64,000 nucleotides of DNA from assembly GCA_902776545.1 (NCBI GenBank), contig CACYQO010000007.1, forward strand, positions 24,683-88,682, in the 5' to 3' direction. Shown here piece after piece: positions 46,041-53,955 of this stretch. The notes under the pieces are model-generated. The model did no database searches. It worked only from the letters and a program-made list of their open reading frames with translations, and was not told the origin of the DNA. Source of the stretch: an uncultured Prevotellaceae bacterium. Lineage in GTDB: Bacteria; Bacteroidota; Bacteroidia; Bacteroidales; Bacteroidaceae. The position numbers were made by a program, and so were the translations under genes. Every line of letters starts with the position of its first letter. The first letter of the stretch is position 1.

Positions 46041-46137
46041 GCAAAATGCGGCTTATGCAATCCGCAAAATGCGGATGCTATTAAGAATAATTAGAGTTTT
46101 AGGGGTAGGACGCTTTGAGCGTCCACCCCCCTAAAAC
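46041..46137. repeat. Direct repeats and a large palindrome upstream of the wHTH gene
   Basis: GCAAAATGCGG occurs at 46041-46051 and 46064-46074, the second inside hairpin TCCGCA-AAA-TGCGGA. A 42-base near-perfect palindrome spans 46096-46137 (GTTTTAGGGGTAGGACGCT on the left, complement on the right, 3-base loop). It lacks a T tract, so an origin, operator or single-strand signal is more likely than a terminator. The stretch 45995-46229 has no gene. Confidence 0.7.
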
Positions 46138-46229
46138 AGAGACGGTGGATGATTGTGTGTGATTGTCCTACTGAGTAGAGGGTTAAGTGAGCGTGTCACA
46201 CACCGCGCCTAAACAAAAGGAAATCAAGT

Positions 46230-46700
46230 ATGTCTAACTATTATTTTCGATTATACGAGAACCTCCTGAAGGAGGTAGATAACCTAACGCAAACTGTTGT
46301 CCTGTGCAAGATTCTCAACTATGCCGAATCGACCAAGACCACACGTCCGACATTTCAACAGACGTATCTGTCGAGCATCCTGAACCTCTCAACCGATACC
46401 GTTGGCAAAGCGTTAAAAGGACTGAAAGAGAAAGGCTTTATCGACTTCAAGGCAAAGGGATATGGTGCGGACAGGACAACCACGTACTACATAACCGACA
46501 AGACTTATTCCTTGACCAAAGGGCGCGACACTCACAAACCCGAAGCATCCTTATCCGAAGAACCAAGTGAAGAAGTGTTGAAGTTGATAGCATCGGCAGA
46601 GGATAGGGAATCGGCAAAGAGGATAGCAGATGAGCACGGTGTGAAACTGACACCTCAGATTGTCGAAACAATTAACAAATTAAAAATCAATTATATATAA
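46230..46700 (+). CDS. Winged-helix protein, possible replication initiator or regulator
   Basis: The 156-residue protein has a winged-helix core (about 15-80: TVVLCKILNYAEST, TYLSSILNLSTDTVGKALKGL, KEKGFIDFKAKGYG, then TTTYYITDKTYSL) similar to the helix-turn-helix used by phage- and plasmid-type initiators. The C-terminal 50 residues are helical. It lies 11 bases before the helicase-primase gene and just after a palindrome cluster, so it may recognise those sites. The element-replication role is inference. Confidence 0.65.
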   Translation: MSNYYFRLYENLLKEVDNLTQTVVLCKILNYAESTKTTRPTFQQTYLSSILNLSTDTVGKALKGLKEKGFIDFKAKGYGADRTTTYYITDKTYSLTKGRDTHKPEASLSEEPSEEVLKLIASAEDRESAKRIADEHGVKLTPQIVETINKLKINYI

Positions 46701-46711
46701 AATAATAATTA

Positions 46712-48514
46712 ATGATAGAAAATCCTATATCGTTTATGAACGATTACGAAAAGTGGCGAGTTACAGACCACAAAGGGGTTTACTCAGGAACCCCGTTAGA
46801 CAACATAGCAAGGGTACAGAAGGGCGACTTTGTAGCGATTGTAGGTGCTGCAAAAGGTGGCAAATCAACCTTCATTCATTGGTACATTGCTCAAATGACA
46901 ATGGTAGCCGATTGGCATATAGCGTTGGTGGACTTTGAAAGTGAGTCGGGTGAGGTGTTTGACCAAATATCTGCCCTCACCAATCCACACCACACTGCCA
47001 CACACATACACCCCATCACCAATGTTGCTTCGGTCGAAGAGGTCATTTATGACGTTGAGCAGGCTAAGGAACTCTACGACATTGACTGTGTAGTCATCGA
47101 CCCTTATAGTAACCTGATGGGTAGAGAGGTGAACACGTACACCATCAATGCGGATTTGGCATTGCTGCAAGCAATGGCTAAACGCTTGGATGTGGTTGTA
47201 ATCCTGATGTGCCATCCTACAAAGAGTACAGGCAAGGGCGAGGATAAGTTAAGCCTGTATAGTGTTACGGGTAGTGCAGCCTTTGCACAGCGAGTAGACC
47301 TTGGATTGACCATCAAGTCGGACTATGACAACTACACAACCACCATAACAGCCGAAATGGTGAGGCATAGCCAACGCGGTAAGATGGGTGGAGTGATAGA
47401 ACTGTCATACAATCCCAAGGCACACAACTTCACCCTGTCCGATACTGACAATGCGTTGGATATGATGTTTCCTACTGAGCAGACTGTCAAGCCTCAGCCA
47501 AAGGTGGATGTGGAGAGGAAGGTAAACTTCACCGAACTCCAAGAACTGCAAGTGAACTACTATCCAAAGGCGACTTCTAACGATGGCGGCAACCGTAGGA
47601 CTGTGAGACTTTTGGAGAGTGTAAACACAACAGACCCTGAGATTGTCGAGTTTTGCAAGTATCTCAGGGAACACGTGGGTGAGTTTACCGACAAAGAGAA
47701 GCAGGACTACAAGCGTATTCACTTCCCTGTTGTAACACCATCCGCGATATTCCTTCCTGACGCGGACAATCGCAAAGTGGAGAGTATTCAAAACTTTACC
47801 AATGTTATAGCCATTGATATTGACTTGAAGGACAACAGGGGCAAAAGCCTTGCGGAGTTACGCACGATTACCAACAAGACCCCTTATGTCTTTTACAGCG
47901 CGGTCAGTGTGTCAGGTCAGGGATTGTTTGCCTTGATAAGGTTGGATAGTGTTGATTCTCCTGACACATTCAGGGAATACTTCTCCGCCTTGGAGGAATA
48001 CTTCAAGTGTAGAGGTGTTGTAATAGATGGTGCGTGTAAAGACCCCACACGTCTCAGATACGTCACCAATGACCCCAACCCATACACCAACGAGAACGCC
48101 TTGGTGTGGACTTATAGAACGCCTGTGTACATACCTATGAAGTATGGTAAGAACTTCAACGTGTCCGATGTGCCTAAGAAGCGTTTTGTGACCACAAGCA
48201 CCCTGACTGATGCTCAGAAGATGGACTTCATCATATCTGACGTAACCAACAACGGCATCATCATCAATCCAACTCACTCCGATACCTTAACGATGAGTGC
48301 TGCCATTGCTAACACTTTCGGTGCTGATGGGTGGGATTACTTTACAGCCCTCAACACCCCGAAACACGGGTACGATGCAGCGGATGTGAAGTATCAGGAC
48401 ATCTACCAACAGGACGTTTCTTCTCCAAAGAGAGAGGCTGCTTTCGGGAGCATTGTAGACCTCTACAAGAGGGCAAAGAACATTGATACGGTGGATTGGA
48501 CTTCAAAGTCCTAA
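46712..48514 (+). CDS. RepA-type helicase fused to a BT4734-like primase domain
   Basis: The 600-residue protein begins with a RecA-fold ATPase: Walker A VGAAKGGKST (about 44-53), Walker B CVVIDPYSNL (about 129), and MCHPTKSTGKGED with TGSAAFAQRVD, as in RepA/DnaB-like helicases. The second half (about 315-490) matches the BT4734/VirE-N primase-like family: VIAIDIDLKDNRGK, YVFYSAVSVSGQGLFALI and DGACKDPTRLRYVTNDPNPY. In most Bacteroidota elements the primase comes first, so the order here is reversed. It should unwind and prime element DNA. Followed by a strong terminator. Confidence 0.85.
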   Translation: MIENPISFMNDYEKWRVTDHKGVYSGTPLDNIARVQKGDFVAIVGAAKGGKSTFIHWYIAQMTMVADWHIALVDFESESGEVFDQISALTNPHHTATHIHPITNVASVEEVIYDVEQAKELYDIDCVVIDPYSNLMGREVNTYTINADLALLQAMAKRLDVVVILMCHPTKSTGKGEDKLSLYSVTGSAAFAQRVDLGLTIKSDYDNYTTTITAEMVRHSQRGKMGGVIELSYNPKAHNFTLSDTDNALDMMFPTEQTVKPQPKVDVERKVNFTELQELQVNYYPKATSNDGGNRRTVRLLESVNTTDPEIVEFCKYLREHVGEFTDKEKQDYKRIHFPVVTPSAIFLPDADNRKVESIQNFTNVIAIDIDLKDNRGKSLAELRTITNKTPYVFYSAVSVSGQGLFALIRLDSVDSPDTFREYFSALEEYFKCRGVVIDGACKDPTRLRYVTNDPNPYTNENALVWTYRTPVYIPMKYGKNFNVSDVPKKRFVTTSTLTDAQKMDFIISDVTNNGIIINPTHSDTLTMSAAIANTFGADGWDYFTALNTPKHGYDAADVKYQDIYQQDVSSPKREAAFGSIVDLYKRAKNIDTVDWTSKS

Positions 48515-48539
48515 TCCACCATCAATGGACTCTCTATGA

Positions 48540-48577
48540 AATGAGTGATATTCCAAAGATATCACTCATTTTTTTTA
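48540..48577. terminator. Bidirectional terminator
   Basis: A 12-bp perfect stem (AATGAGTGATAT / ATATCACTCATT) with a 7-base loop and a nine-base T run. It lies between the helicase gene and the convergent NADAR gene. A second hairpin (GGTGGATT / AATCCACC, 48490-48520) covers the helicase stop codon. Confidence 0.92.
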
Positions 48578-51082
48578 TTAAGAAAATGTATAGTGTCGGG
48601 GGGTAGCCTCATCCACTCTCTTTACTATCTCATTGAAAGCCTTGTATGTTTTAGACAACTTATTGTTTGCTATCTTTATCATCCAACTTGGAATGTCTTT
48701 ATAATACGCTACTGCGATTGCACCACACATACAGGCGATGGTATCGGAATCACCACCCATTGAAATAGCAAGCCTAATGGCATCCTCATAATCTTTGCTT
48801 TCGAGAAATGCTTGAATGGCGTTGGGTACTGAATCGATACATTTTACAGGAATATGTTTATGTTTCTCGACATACTCCTTTGTTTCTTCCCTAAGTGTAT
48901 CACAGTCTTTTTCCAATTTATATGGTATCAATTTCTGAACGGCTTTTTTGATTTCCTGTTTTGACTTCCCTGTTCTCGCCAAATAAACGCATAGTGCTAT
49001 TGCCTGTGCGCCCTTTTCCCCTTCCGTAGAGTTGTGGCTTATGTCGGCAGTAAACTTTGCGACTTCCATAACTTGTTCAATGGAATCACACAGCCATCCG
49101 ACAGCAGATACACGCATAGCACAACCATTAGTATCACCCTTGTATGGCTTGGGTGTTTCAATCCATTTCTGAAAACTCTTACCATACATTGATGTTTCCC
49201 CACCATTCCAATTAAGTTTCACCTTTAATGGATAGTCTTTTGTATATTGATGCACTAACTTGGTTAGACCTTCCAAAGTCAATTTGTCGTTGTCTAACAA
49301 ATAATGCGCCACAGCAATAGTCAATACGCTATCATCCGTCAGTTTGTTGTTCTTCCCATTTTCGGGAAACAATTTTATATTGTCATAGACATACACGTTC
49401 TTCCCTGCTTGTTCGTATATGGAACCTGCTATATCACCAATTATAGCCCCCAATAGTTTGTTCTTTGTATTGGATGACTTCACCACATTCTGATTACTTA
49501 TCTCGGAACGCAGTTCCATCAATAGTTTTCCCAAGATGTTTGCCCCTGAGCATTTATGCACAGCCCATATATCTTTCTTGCTATAAGTTTGGTCTTTCTC
49601 TGCAATGATTTTTTCGCCTGTATTAAGTAGTGCTTCCTTGAAACCTTTGCAGTATCTTACCTTGTATCGCAATGCCTCTCGCATATACCCAAAGCGTATC
49701 TCATAATCTTTTTCAATGGCATCCTTTACGGACTTTTCTAATCGTATTCTTGGCTTCTTTTTTCCTCGGATATAGTAGTAACTATCCCAAGCATTTCTTT
49801 CGCCTGTAAATGACAGCAATTCTTCTTGGTATTCATCATAACCTTGTAGTCTTCGCCAATGGTAGTATTGTTCTGCGCTATGGAATGTCTTTCCATTGAC
49901 AGTAAAGTCGAATGGATAGAAGTTGCTCAGGATTGATTTGTTGTCAAAAGGTCTCTCCATATCCTCTTTATGGTATGAGCAGACTTCAAACAACTCATCC
50001 TTTGTCAGGTTTCTAAATGATTGATTATTAGAAAGTACCGCAGCGCTGCGGTGGATGTTGAAAGTCAACAACTTACCAAATAAGTAAATCTTGGCATCGT
50101 TCAAAACGTCATAATCAATGTATGGCTCAGCCCCATCTCTTAAAGCCTTTCTACACGCCATTAGGATTTTGCCTTGATGGTTCATTCCTTCCCATACCCC
50201 TGTGTTCATCGAGAGGATAGTGGCTTTCTCCTCACGTCTCTTTACTTTCTTTCGCTCTAACTCATCCAACTTCTTATAGTAGGCTTTTCTCGCTGCATTG
50301 TTCTTGCACCCCCAATCACCTACCAACACTTTGTTCATACGGCTTTGATTCTCTATGATGGCTACGTTATCAGGGATTGCCAACAGCATTTCGCAGAACT
50401 CAGGGTGTTGTTTGCACTTCTCCCATACGAGATATAACATCAGATGGAAATGCCACATACTTTGATGAAAGTCCTTTCTGCCGTGTTGTTCGTCTATTTC
50501 GTTATTCCTATACAGTTTCTTGCAATCCCAACCGTTATCTAATGCTTGGATTTCCTTTTGTATTTGGATGCAGTCTTTGTTATTCTTACCGTAGTTGCAC
50601 GCCACGTAAGCAGCCTCAACAGATTGGAACCTATGACCCATAAAGTCGAAAGGGTATTTTAGCATATTACTGAATCCAATACTATACCCGTTATGGCAGA
50701 ATGTACCTTTGGAGAACGCCACAACCTTAATCAAGGAGCAGTCATATCGTTCCATCCGTAGGAAGTCAATCGGTTTGTCGGTATCAAATATTAAACATTC
50801 GTTTGCCTGACGTGCCGACTTCTTTTCGGGTAGGGTATCTGTATTCGTTCCATTGATATACGAACAAACTGTGGCAGGTGCTATTTTAAGTTCCTTTGCA
50901 ATGGCTCTCGCTGACCATTCGGGATGCTCCTCGCGTAGTTTCTGAATCAAGGCATATTTTTTCGCTTTTTCATCGTGTCTACGGTCTATCTTATGGACTT
51001 TGATATATTTTCTTACAGCAGCCTCGGAAACATTGTTATTACGGGCGTTTTCGCTGACAGATATGTCGGGATTGTACTGCAT
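48578..51082 (-). CDS. HTH-NADAR-NADAR-ADP-ribosylglycohydrolase fusion
   Basis: The 834-residue protein has four parts. Residues 1-80 hold one or two helix-turn-helix units (SVSENARNNNVSEAAVRKYIK; ARAIAKELKIAPATVCSYI). NADAR/YbiA domain 1 (about 125-315) is divergent (FMGHRFQSVEAAY, E156). NADAR domain 2 (about 383-525) is canonical: LSNFYPFDFTVNGKTFHSAE (E403) and HKCSGANILGKLLMELR. A DraG-type ADP-ribosylglycohydrolase occupies 541-825, with GAIIGDIAGSIYE, LTDDSVLTIAVA and the metal site GGDSDTIACM. NADAR enzymes act on N-linked ADP-ribose, including ADP-ribosyl-guanine in DNA; DraG enzymes remove ADP-ribose from proteins. A protective role against ADP-ribosylating toxins or defences is likely but unproven. 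Confidence 0.85.
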   Translation of the reverse strand: MQYNPDISVSENARNNNVSEAAVRKYIKVHKIDRRHDEKAKKYALIQKLREEHPEWSARAIAKELKIAPATVCSYINGTNTDTLPEKKSARQANECLIFDTDKPIDFLRMERYDCSLIKVVAFSKGTFCHNGYSIGFSNMLKYPFDFMGHRFQSVEAAYVACNYGKNNKDCIQIQKEIQALDNGWDCKKLYRNNEIDEQHGRKDFHQSMWHFHLMLYLVWEKCKQHPEFCEMLLAIPDNVAIIENQSRMNKVLVGDWGCKNNAARKAYYKKLDELERKKVKRREEKATILSMNTGVWEGMNHQGKILMACRKALRDGAEPYIDYDVLNDAKIYLFGKLLTFNIHRSAAVLSNNQSFRNLTKDELFEVCSYHKEDMERPFDNKSILSNFYPFDFTVNGKTFHSAEQYYHWRRLQGYDEYQEELLSFTGERNAWDSYYYIRGKKKPRIRLEKSVKDAIEKDYEIRFGYMREALRYKVRYCKGFKEALLNTGEKIIAEKDQTYSKKDIWAVHKCSGANILGKLLMELRSEISNQNVVKSSNTKNKLLGAIIGDIAGSIYEQAGKNVYVYDNIKLFPENGKNNKLTDDSVLTIAVAHYLLDNDKLTLEGLTKLVHQYTKDYPLKVKLNWNGGETSMYGKSFQKWIETPKPYKGDTNGCAMRVSAVGWLCDSIEQVMEVAKFTADISHNSTEGEKGAQAIALCVYLARTGKSKQEIKKAVQKLIPYKLEKDCDTLREETKEYVEKHKHIPVKCIDSVPNAIQAFLESKDYEDAIRLAISMGGDSDTIACMCGAIAVAYYKDIPSWMIKIANNKLSKTYKAFNEIVKRVDEATPRHYTFS

Positions 51083-51104
51083 TTTGATTGACTATTTCAA
51101 AGTG

Positions 51105-51112
51105 CAAATATA
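51105..51112 (-). promoter_or_regulatory. -7 box of the NADAR fusion gene
   Basis: The minus strand reads TATATTTG, 22 bases before the ATG at 51082. A TTTG occurs 16 bases further upstream, shorter than the usual spacing. Confidence 0.55.
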
Positions 51113-51145
51113 CAAAATAATTTGGTATCAAAAAGTAAACAGACA

Positions 51146-51180
51146 CCCCTACCACCCCACCCCCTACCTCAGGTATCCCC
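51146..51180 (-). other. Potential G-quadruplex upstream of the NADAR gene
   Basis: On the minus strand four G runs of at least four bases (51177-51180, 51160-51164, 51155-51158, 51146-51149) are separated by loops of 12, 1 and 5 bases. A fifth run (51196-51200) lies nearby. Unusual in this A+T-rich element. Confidence 0.55.
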
Positions 51181-51317
51181 TCTAACAGACCTTGACCCCC
51201 TTTATTGAACTGCTTTGAACTATCCGTGCTGTACCCACCCCCTCTGAAAAAAAAATTATAAAAAATTGGGGCAAAAAAAAGAGGTTCAATATATTTATAA
51301 TTAAACTATAATGAACT

Positions 51318-51509
51318 ATGACAAGAAGATATAGAAGAAAGGCATCGGAAGCCACAAGATTCAAAATGAAAATCGCCCATCAGGGCAGGCGCAACGGAAT
51401 GTTTGGGAAGCATCATACCCAAACTACCAAGGACAAAATCAGTAAGTCAATGCACGACTATTGGAATTGGATTCACACTTATCAGGAAGACGATTACCCA
51501 CTAAAATAG
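51318..51509 (+). CDS. NUMOD3-type DNA-binding microprotein
   Basis: This 63-residue basic protein contains the NUMOD3 motif NGMFGKHHTQTTKDKISKSM (about 27-46), the small DNA-binding unit normally found next to GIY-YIG or HNH nuclease domains in homing endonucleases. Here it stands alone. It may be a remnant of a homing endonuclease or a free DNA-binding regulator. The promoter is unclear; ATTGAAC-type repeats lie on both sides. Confidence 0.65.
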   Translation: MTRRYRRKASEATRFKMKIAHQGRRNGMFGKHHTQTTKDKISKSMHDYWNWIHTYQEDDYPLK

Positions 51510-51563
51510 CCATTCTGACGTTAAGACCGTTTTTTGCGCTTAAATTGAACCATTTAAGTAGGG

Positions 51564-51571
51564 TATCTTTG
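51564..51571 (+). promoter_or_regulatory. Orphan -7 box before a small hairpin
   Basis: TATCTTTG on the plus strand is followed by a palindrome TATTGAAC-TTAT-GGTTCAATA (51599-51619) and no plus-strand gene. It could produce a small RNA running into the convergent gene at 51702-51944. Confidence 0.35.
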
Positions 51572-51701
51572 TATAAATCAGTTTTATACAGGATTCCTAT
51601 ATTGAACTTATGGTTCAATAGGTAGTTCGATATAAAGCCCTAAAATACCGTGTCGCGTGTCGGATGGCTTTCGATTTTTATTTTTCCAAACTTATATTGA
51701 A

Positions 51702-51944
51702 CTACTTTTCCTTGACAGTATCATCCGACTTCTTAGGTGCTGTGATAAGTATGCCTTGACGAATCACGCACTTGGGGTTCCTGTATTCCTTGGTTTCTGA
51801 AAGATTTACAGCACGTAATGAGGAATATACGATGCCTATATCATCTTTCTTGTAGGTATCGCAGAGTGCCTTCAATGACCCAAAATAATGATGGGAATTA
51901 TCCTTGAATAACTCTAAGTGTATGACTTTTAGTTCTTTATTCAT
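51702..51944 (-). CDS. Small unknown protein of the element
   Basis: This 80-residue protein (MNKELKVIHLELFKDNSHHY, YKKDDIGIVYSSLRAVNLSE, CVIRQGILITAPKK) looks like a type common in Bacteroidota mobile DNA, with a conserved GSLKALCDTYKKDDIG segment. Mixed alpha/beta, soluble, no known function. A TACCTTTG box lies just upstream on the same strand. Confidence 0.7.
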   Translation of the reverse strand: MNKELKVIHLELFKDNSHHYFGSLKALCDTYKKDDIGIVYSSLRAVNLSETKEYRNPKCVIRQGILITAPKKSDDTVKEK

Positions 51945-51967
51945 AAAGTAACATTTTTTACCATCTG

Positions 51968-51975
51968 CAAAGGTA
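51968..51975 (-). promoter_or_regulatory. -7 box of the 80-residue protein gene
   Basis: The minus strand reads TACCTTTG, 24 bases before the start codon. No clear -33 box. Confidence 0.6.
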
Positions 51976-52167
51976 CAAAATTATCTTAATATTGTCATAC
52001 AATGTTGTAAAAAACATACATTTTATGTCAAGTTTTTCTGTTTGTAAGAAATTGATTTTATCTGAATTAAGTATATAACTGATTGGTATGGTGAGTGTTG
52101 TATATTCACAACATTTTATTTAAGATTATTTAACAAATTAAATGCAACATATATCGGATATTTGTCG

Positions 52168-52175
52168 TATCTTTG
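52168..52175 (+). promoter_or_regulatory. -7 box of the small-gene cluster
   Basis: TATCTTTG, 50 bases before the DUF2693 gene; it may drive the run of small plus-strand genes up to the methyltransferase. Confidence 0.6.
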
Positions 52176-52225
52176 CAACAGAAACAAGGAACAAAGAATA
52201 AGTCAAACAATAAAAAAATACAGTT

Positions 52226-52588
52226 ATGAATACAATGATGACCACCGCTTGCAAAGAACTTAGCCAAATCGCTGTCCTTGATGGTATGACCGCTATCCGC
52301 GCTAATGTAATCGCCAACCGTACCGACAATGCCCTGTGCGGTATTACCAAGGCTATGATGATTCAGGTATTGAAGACCAAACTTAGTGAGGGTGTTGCCT
52401 CCTTCGTATTTGCTAAGAAGGATGGTACTTTGAGACACGCCTACGGCACAACCAAGAAAGAACTCGCCTCTGCACACATAAACGGTCGTGGAGAGAGTAG
52501 AGAAAACTATGCTTGCTGTGCATATTGGGATGTCGAGAAGGGTGCTTGGAGAAGTTTCAGATGGGAAACCTTGGTTCAGGTGCTTTAA
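52226..52588 (+). CDS. DUF2693-like SH3 beta-barrel protein
   Basis: This 120-residue protein fits the Bacteroidota family of SH3-barrel proteins often found in mobile elements: ASFVFAKKDGTLRHAYGTTK, then ACCAYWDVEKGAWRSFRWETL, with the K-x-DG-T-x-R and AWRSFR motifs. The N-terminal 50 residues form a helical extension. Function is unknown; nucleic-acid or protein binding is possible. A hairpin (52576-52599) covers its stop codon. Confidence 0.75.
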   Translation: MNTMMTTACKELSQIAVLDGMTAIRANVIANRTDNALCGITKAMMIQVLKTKLSEGVASFVFAKKDGTLRHAYGTTKKELASAHINGRGESRENYACCAYWDVEKGAWRSFRWETLVQVL

Positions 52589-52599
52589 GTAGCACCTGA
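52576..52599 (+). terminator. Hairpin over the stop of the DUF2693-like gene
   Basis: TCAGGTGCT / AGCACCTGA stem with a 6-base loop (TTAAGT) and no T run. It is more likely an attenuator or mRNA-end stabiliser than a strong terminator. Confidence 0.5.
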
Positions 52600-52650
52600 C
52601 CATCGGGGTAAGTAAAGATGTAATTAACTTAAACAATAGGAGATATAGCA

Positions 52651-52854
52651 ATGAGAACTCGCAAACTTGGTGAATATTTTTTCGGTCGGCATTACTTTCA
52701 ATGGGGTATATGGCAAGTTGATTATGTCGGTGAGAATGGCGCAACAAGTGGTCGTCATATTATGGACGTTCCCTCATACCCCGAAGCCCTTAAAACCACT
52801 TGGAAACTCAATGGTTGGGGTGAACCCAAATATATCAATCCAAACATCTATTAA
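52651..52854 (+). CDS. Small unknown protein of the element
   Basis: This 67-residue protein is rich in aromatic residues (EYFFGRHYFQWGIWQVDYVG) and ends KLNGWGEPKYINPNIY. It looks like a small beta-rich fold. The translation start region AATAGGAGATATAGCAATGA is nearly identical to that of the next gene, suggesting shared translational control or duplication. No family recognised. Confidence 0.6.
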   Translation: MRTRKLGEYFFGRHYFQWGIWQVDYVGENGATSGRHIMDVPSYPEALKTTWKLNGWGEPKYINPNIY

Positions 52855-52876
52855 CCCAACATAGGAGATTGTAGCA

Positions 52877-53239
52877 ATGACACAACAGATTGACAACTTT
52901 GATAGGGATATGGCTCGTTATATCTTGAATATCCTGAGAACTCAGCCCAATGTTATGATGAGTTGGGGTTTCCATTCGGCAATGATTATTAAGAACGGTC
53001 TGCGTTTCTTCGTTCACGGTTTCCAACACAAAGGATGGTGTAGCGTTGTGTATGATGAGGGAAAAGACACCTTCACCTTCTGTACCTATGGAATAAGGGG
53101 GAACATTAAGTATCAAGTCGAGGATGTCTATTTTGACAATTTGGTTGAGATTATTGACTCGGCAGTCGAGACAGGAAAGATGAACGATGAACAGTACAAA
53201 CAGAAGGTTTCGGAATGGTTGAAGAAGGGTGTAGCATAG
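52877..53239 (+). CDS. Small unknown protein of the element
   Basis: This 120-residue protein has an N-terminal helix (RDMARYILNILRTQP), beta strands (GLRFFVHGFQHKGWCSVVYD, TFTFCTYGIRG) and a C-terminal helical part (SAVETGKMNDEQYKQKVSEW). No family recognised. It shares its ribosome-binding context (ATAGGAGATTGTAGCAATGA) with the previous gene. Followed by about 110 A+T-rich bases with no visible signal. Confidence 0.6.
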   Translation: MTQQIDNFDRDMARYILNILRTQPNVMMSWGFHSAMIIKNGLRFFVHGFQHKGWCSVVYDEGKDTFTFCTYGIRGNIKYQVEDVYFDNLVEIIDSAVETGKMNDEQYKQKVSEWLKKGVA

Positions 53240-53353
53240 CACCCTTCACTTATCACCAAAGTGAAAACGCAATAAATTAAAAATCAGATAAAATTAAAAA
53301 TCGAGCAAAAAACAGATTCACTTATAGGTCAAACCGCCATAAAACTGAATATT

Positions 53354-53944
53354 ATGAGTACCAAAAACAGCAACACAACATCAGATTACATCCCTTGGGA
53401 TTCTGCAATGAACCTTGTACACCGCCTCTTCAAGGATGGCGAATACCGAATGAGCCTTCTTGTCGGATGTGGTTGTTTTTTCGGTTTACGTATCTCAGAC
53501 CTGTTATCCTTAACGTGGAAGCAGGTTCTAAACGAGGATGGAACCTTTACCCTCAACGAAAAGAAGACAGGTAAGAGGAGAACCATTAAGGTCAATGCCA
53601 ATTTCAAAAAGCACATCGAGGACTGCCATCAGGCACTTGGTATAACAGATGACAATGAGCATTGCTTTTTATCCCGTAAGGGCTGCGTTTACACCACTCA
53701 GCGCATCAATGTTAAGTTGAAGTTTATTAAGGCGCGATACGGGCTAAAAATAGAGCATTTCAGCACACATAGCCTCAGAAAGACTTTCGGGAGAAAGGTG
53801 TTTGAATCCGCAGGGGAACAAGCAGAGGTGGCATTAGTCAGGTTAATGGAACTATTTAATCAATCATCGGTATCAATAACTAAACGCTATCTTGGACTGA
53901 GACAGGAAGAGTTGTTAGGAACCTATGACCTGTTGGAGTTTTAA
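53354..53944 (+). CDS. Minimal tyrosine recombinase
   Basis: The 196-residue protein is essentially the catalytic domain of a phage-type integrase. It has the first Arg in FFGLRISDLLSLTW (about residue 46), the box HSLRKTFG (His and second Arg, about 140) and the nucleophile Tyr in KRYLGL (about 178). The usual N-terminal arm- and core-binding domains are absent. Since the element already has a serine integrase, this enzyme may resolve dimers, invert a segment or help phase variation; I see no clear inverted target nearby. It could also be a remnant of a separate element. Confidence 0.82.
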   Translation: MSTKNSNTTSDYIPWDSAMNLVHRLFKDGEYRMSLLVGCGCFFGLRISDLLSLTWKQVLNEDGTFTLNEKKTGKRRTIKVNANFKKHIEDCHQALGITDDNEHCFLSRKGCVYTTQRINVKLKFIKARYGLKIEHFSTHSLRKTFGRKVFESAGEQAEVALVRLMELFNQSSVSITKRYLGLRQEELLGTYDLLEF

Positions 53945-53955
53945 TGTGAATTGAT

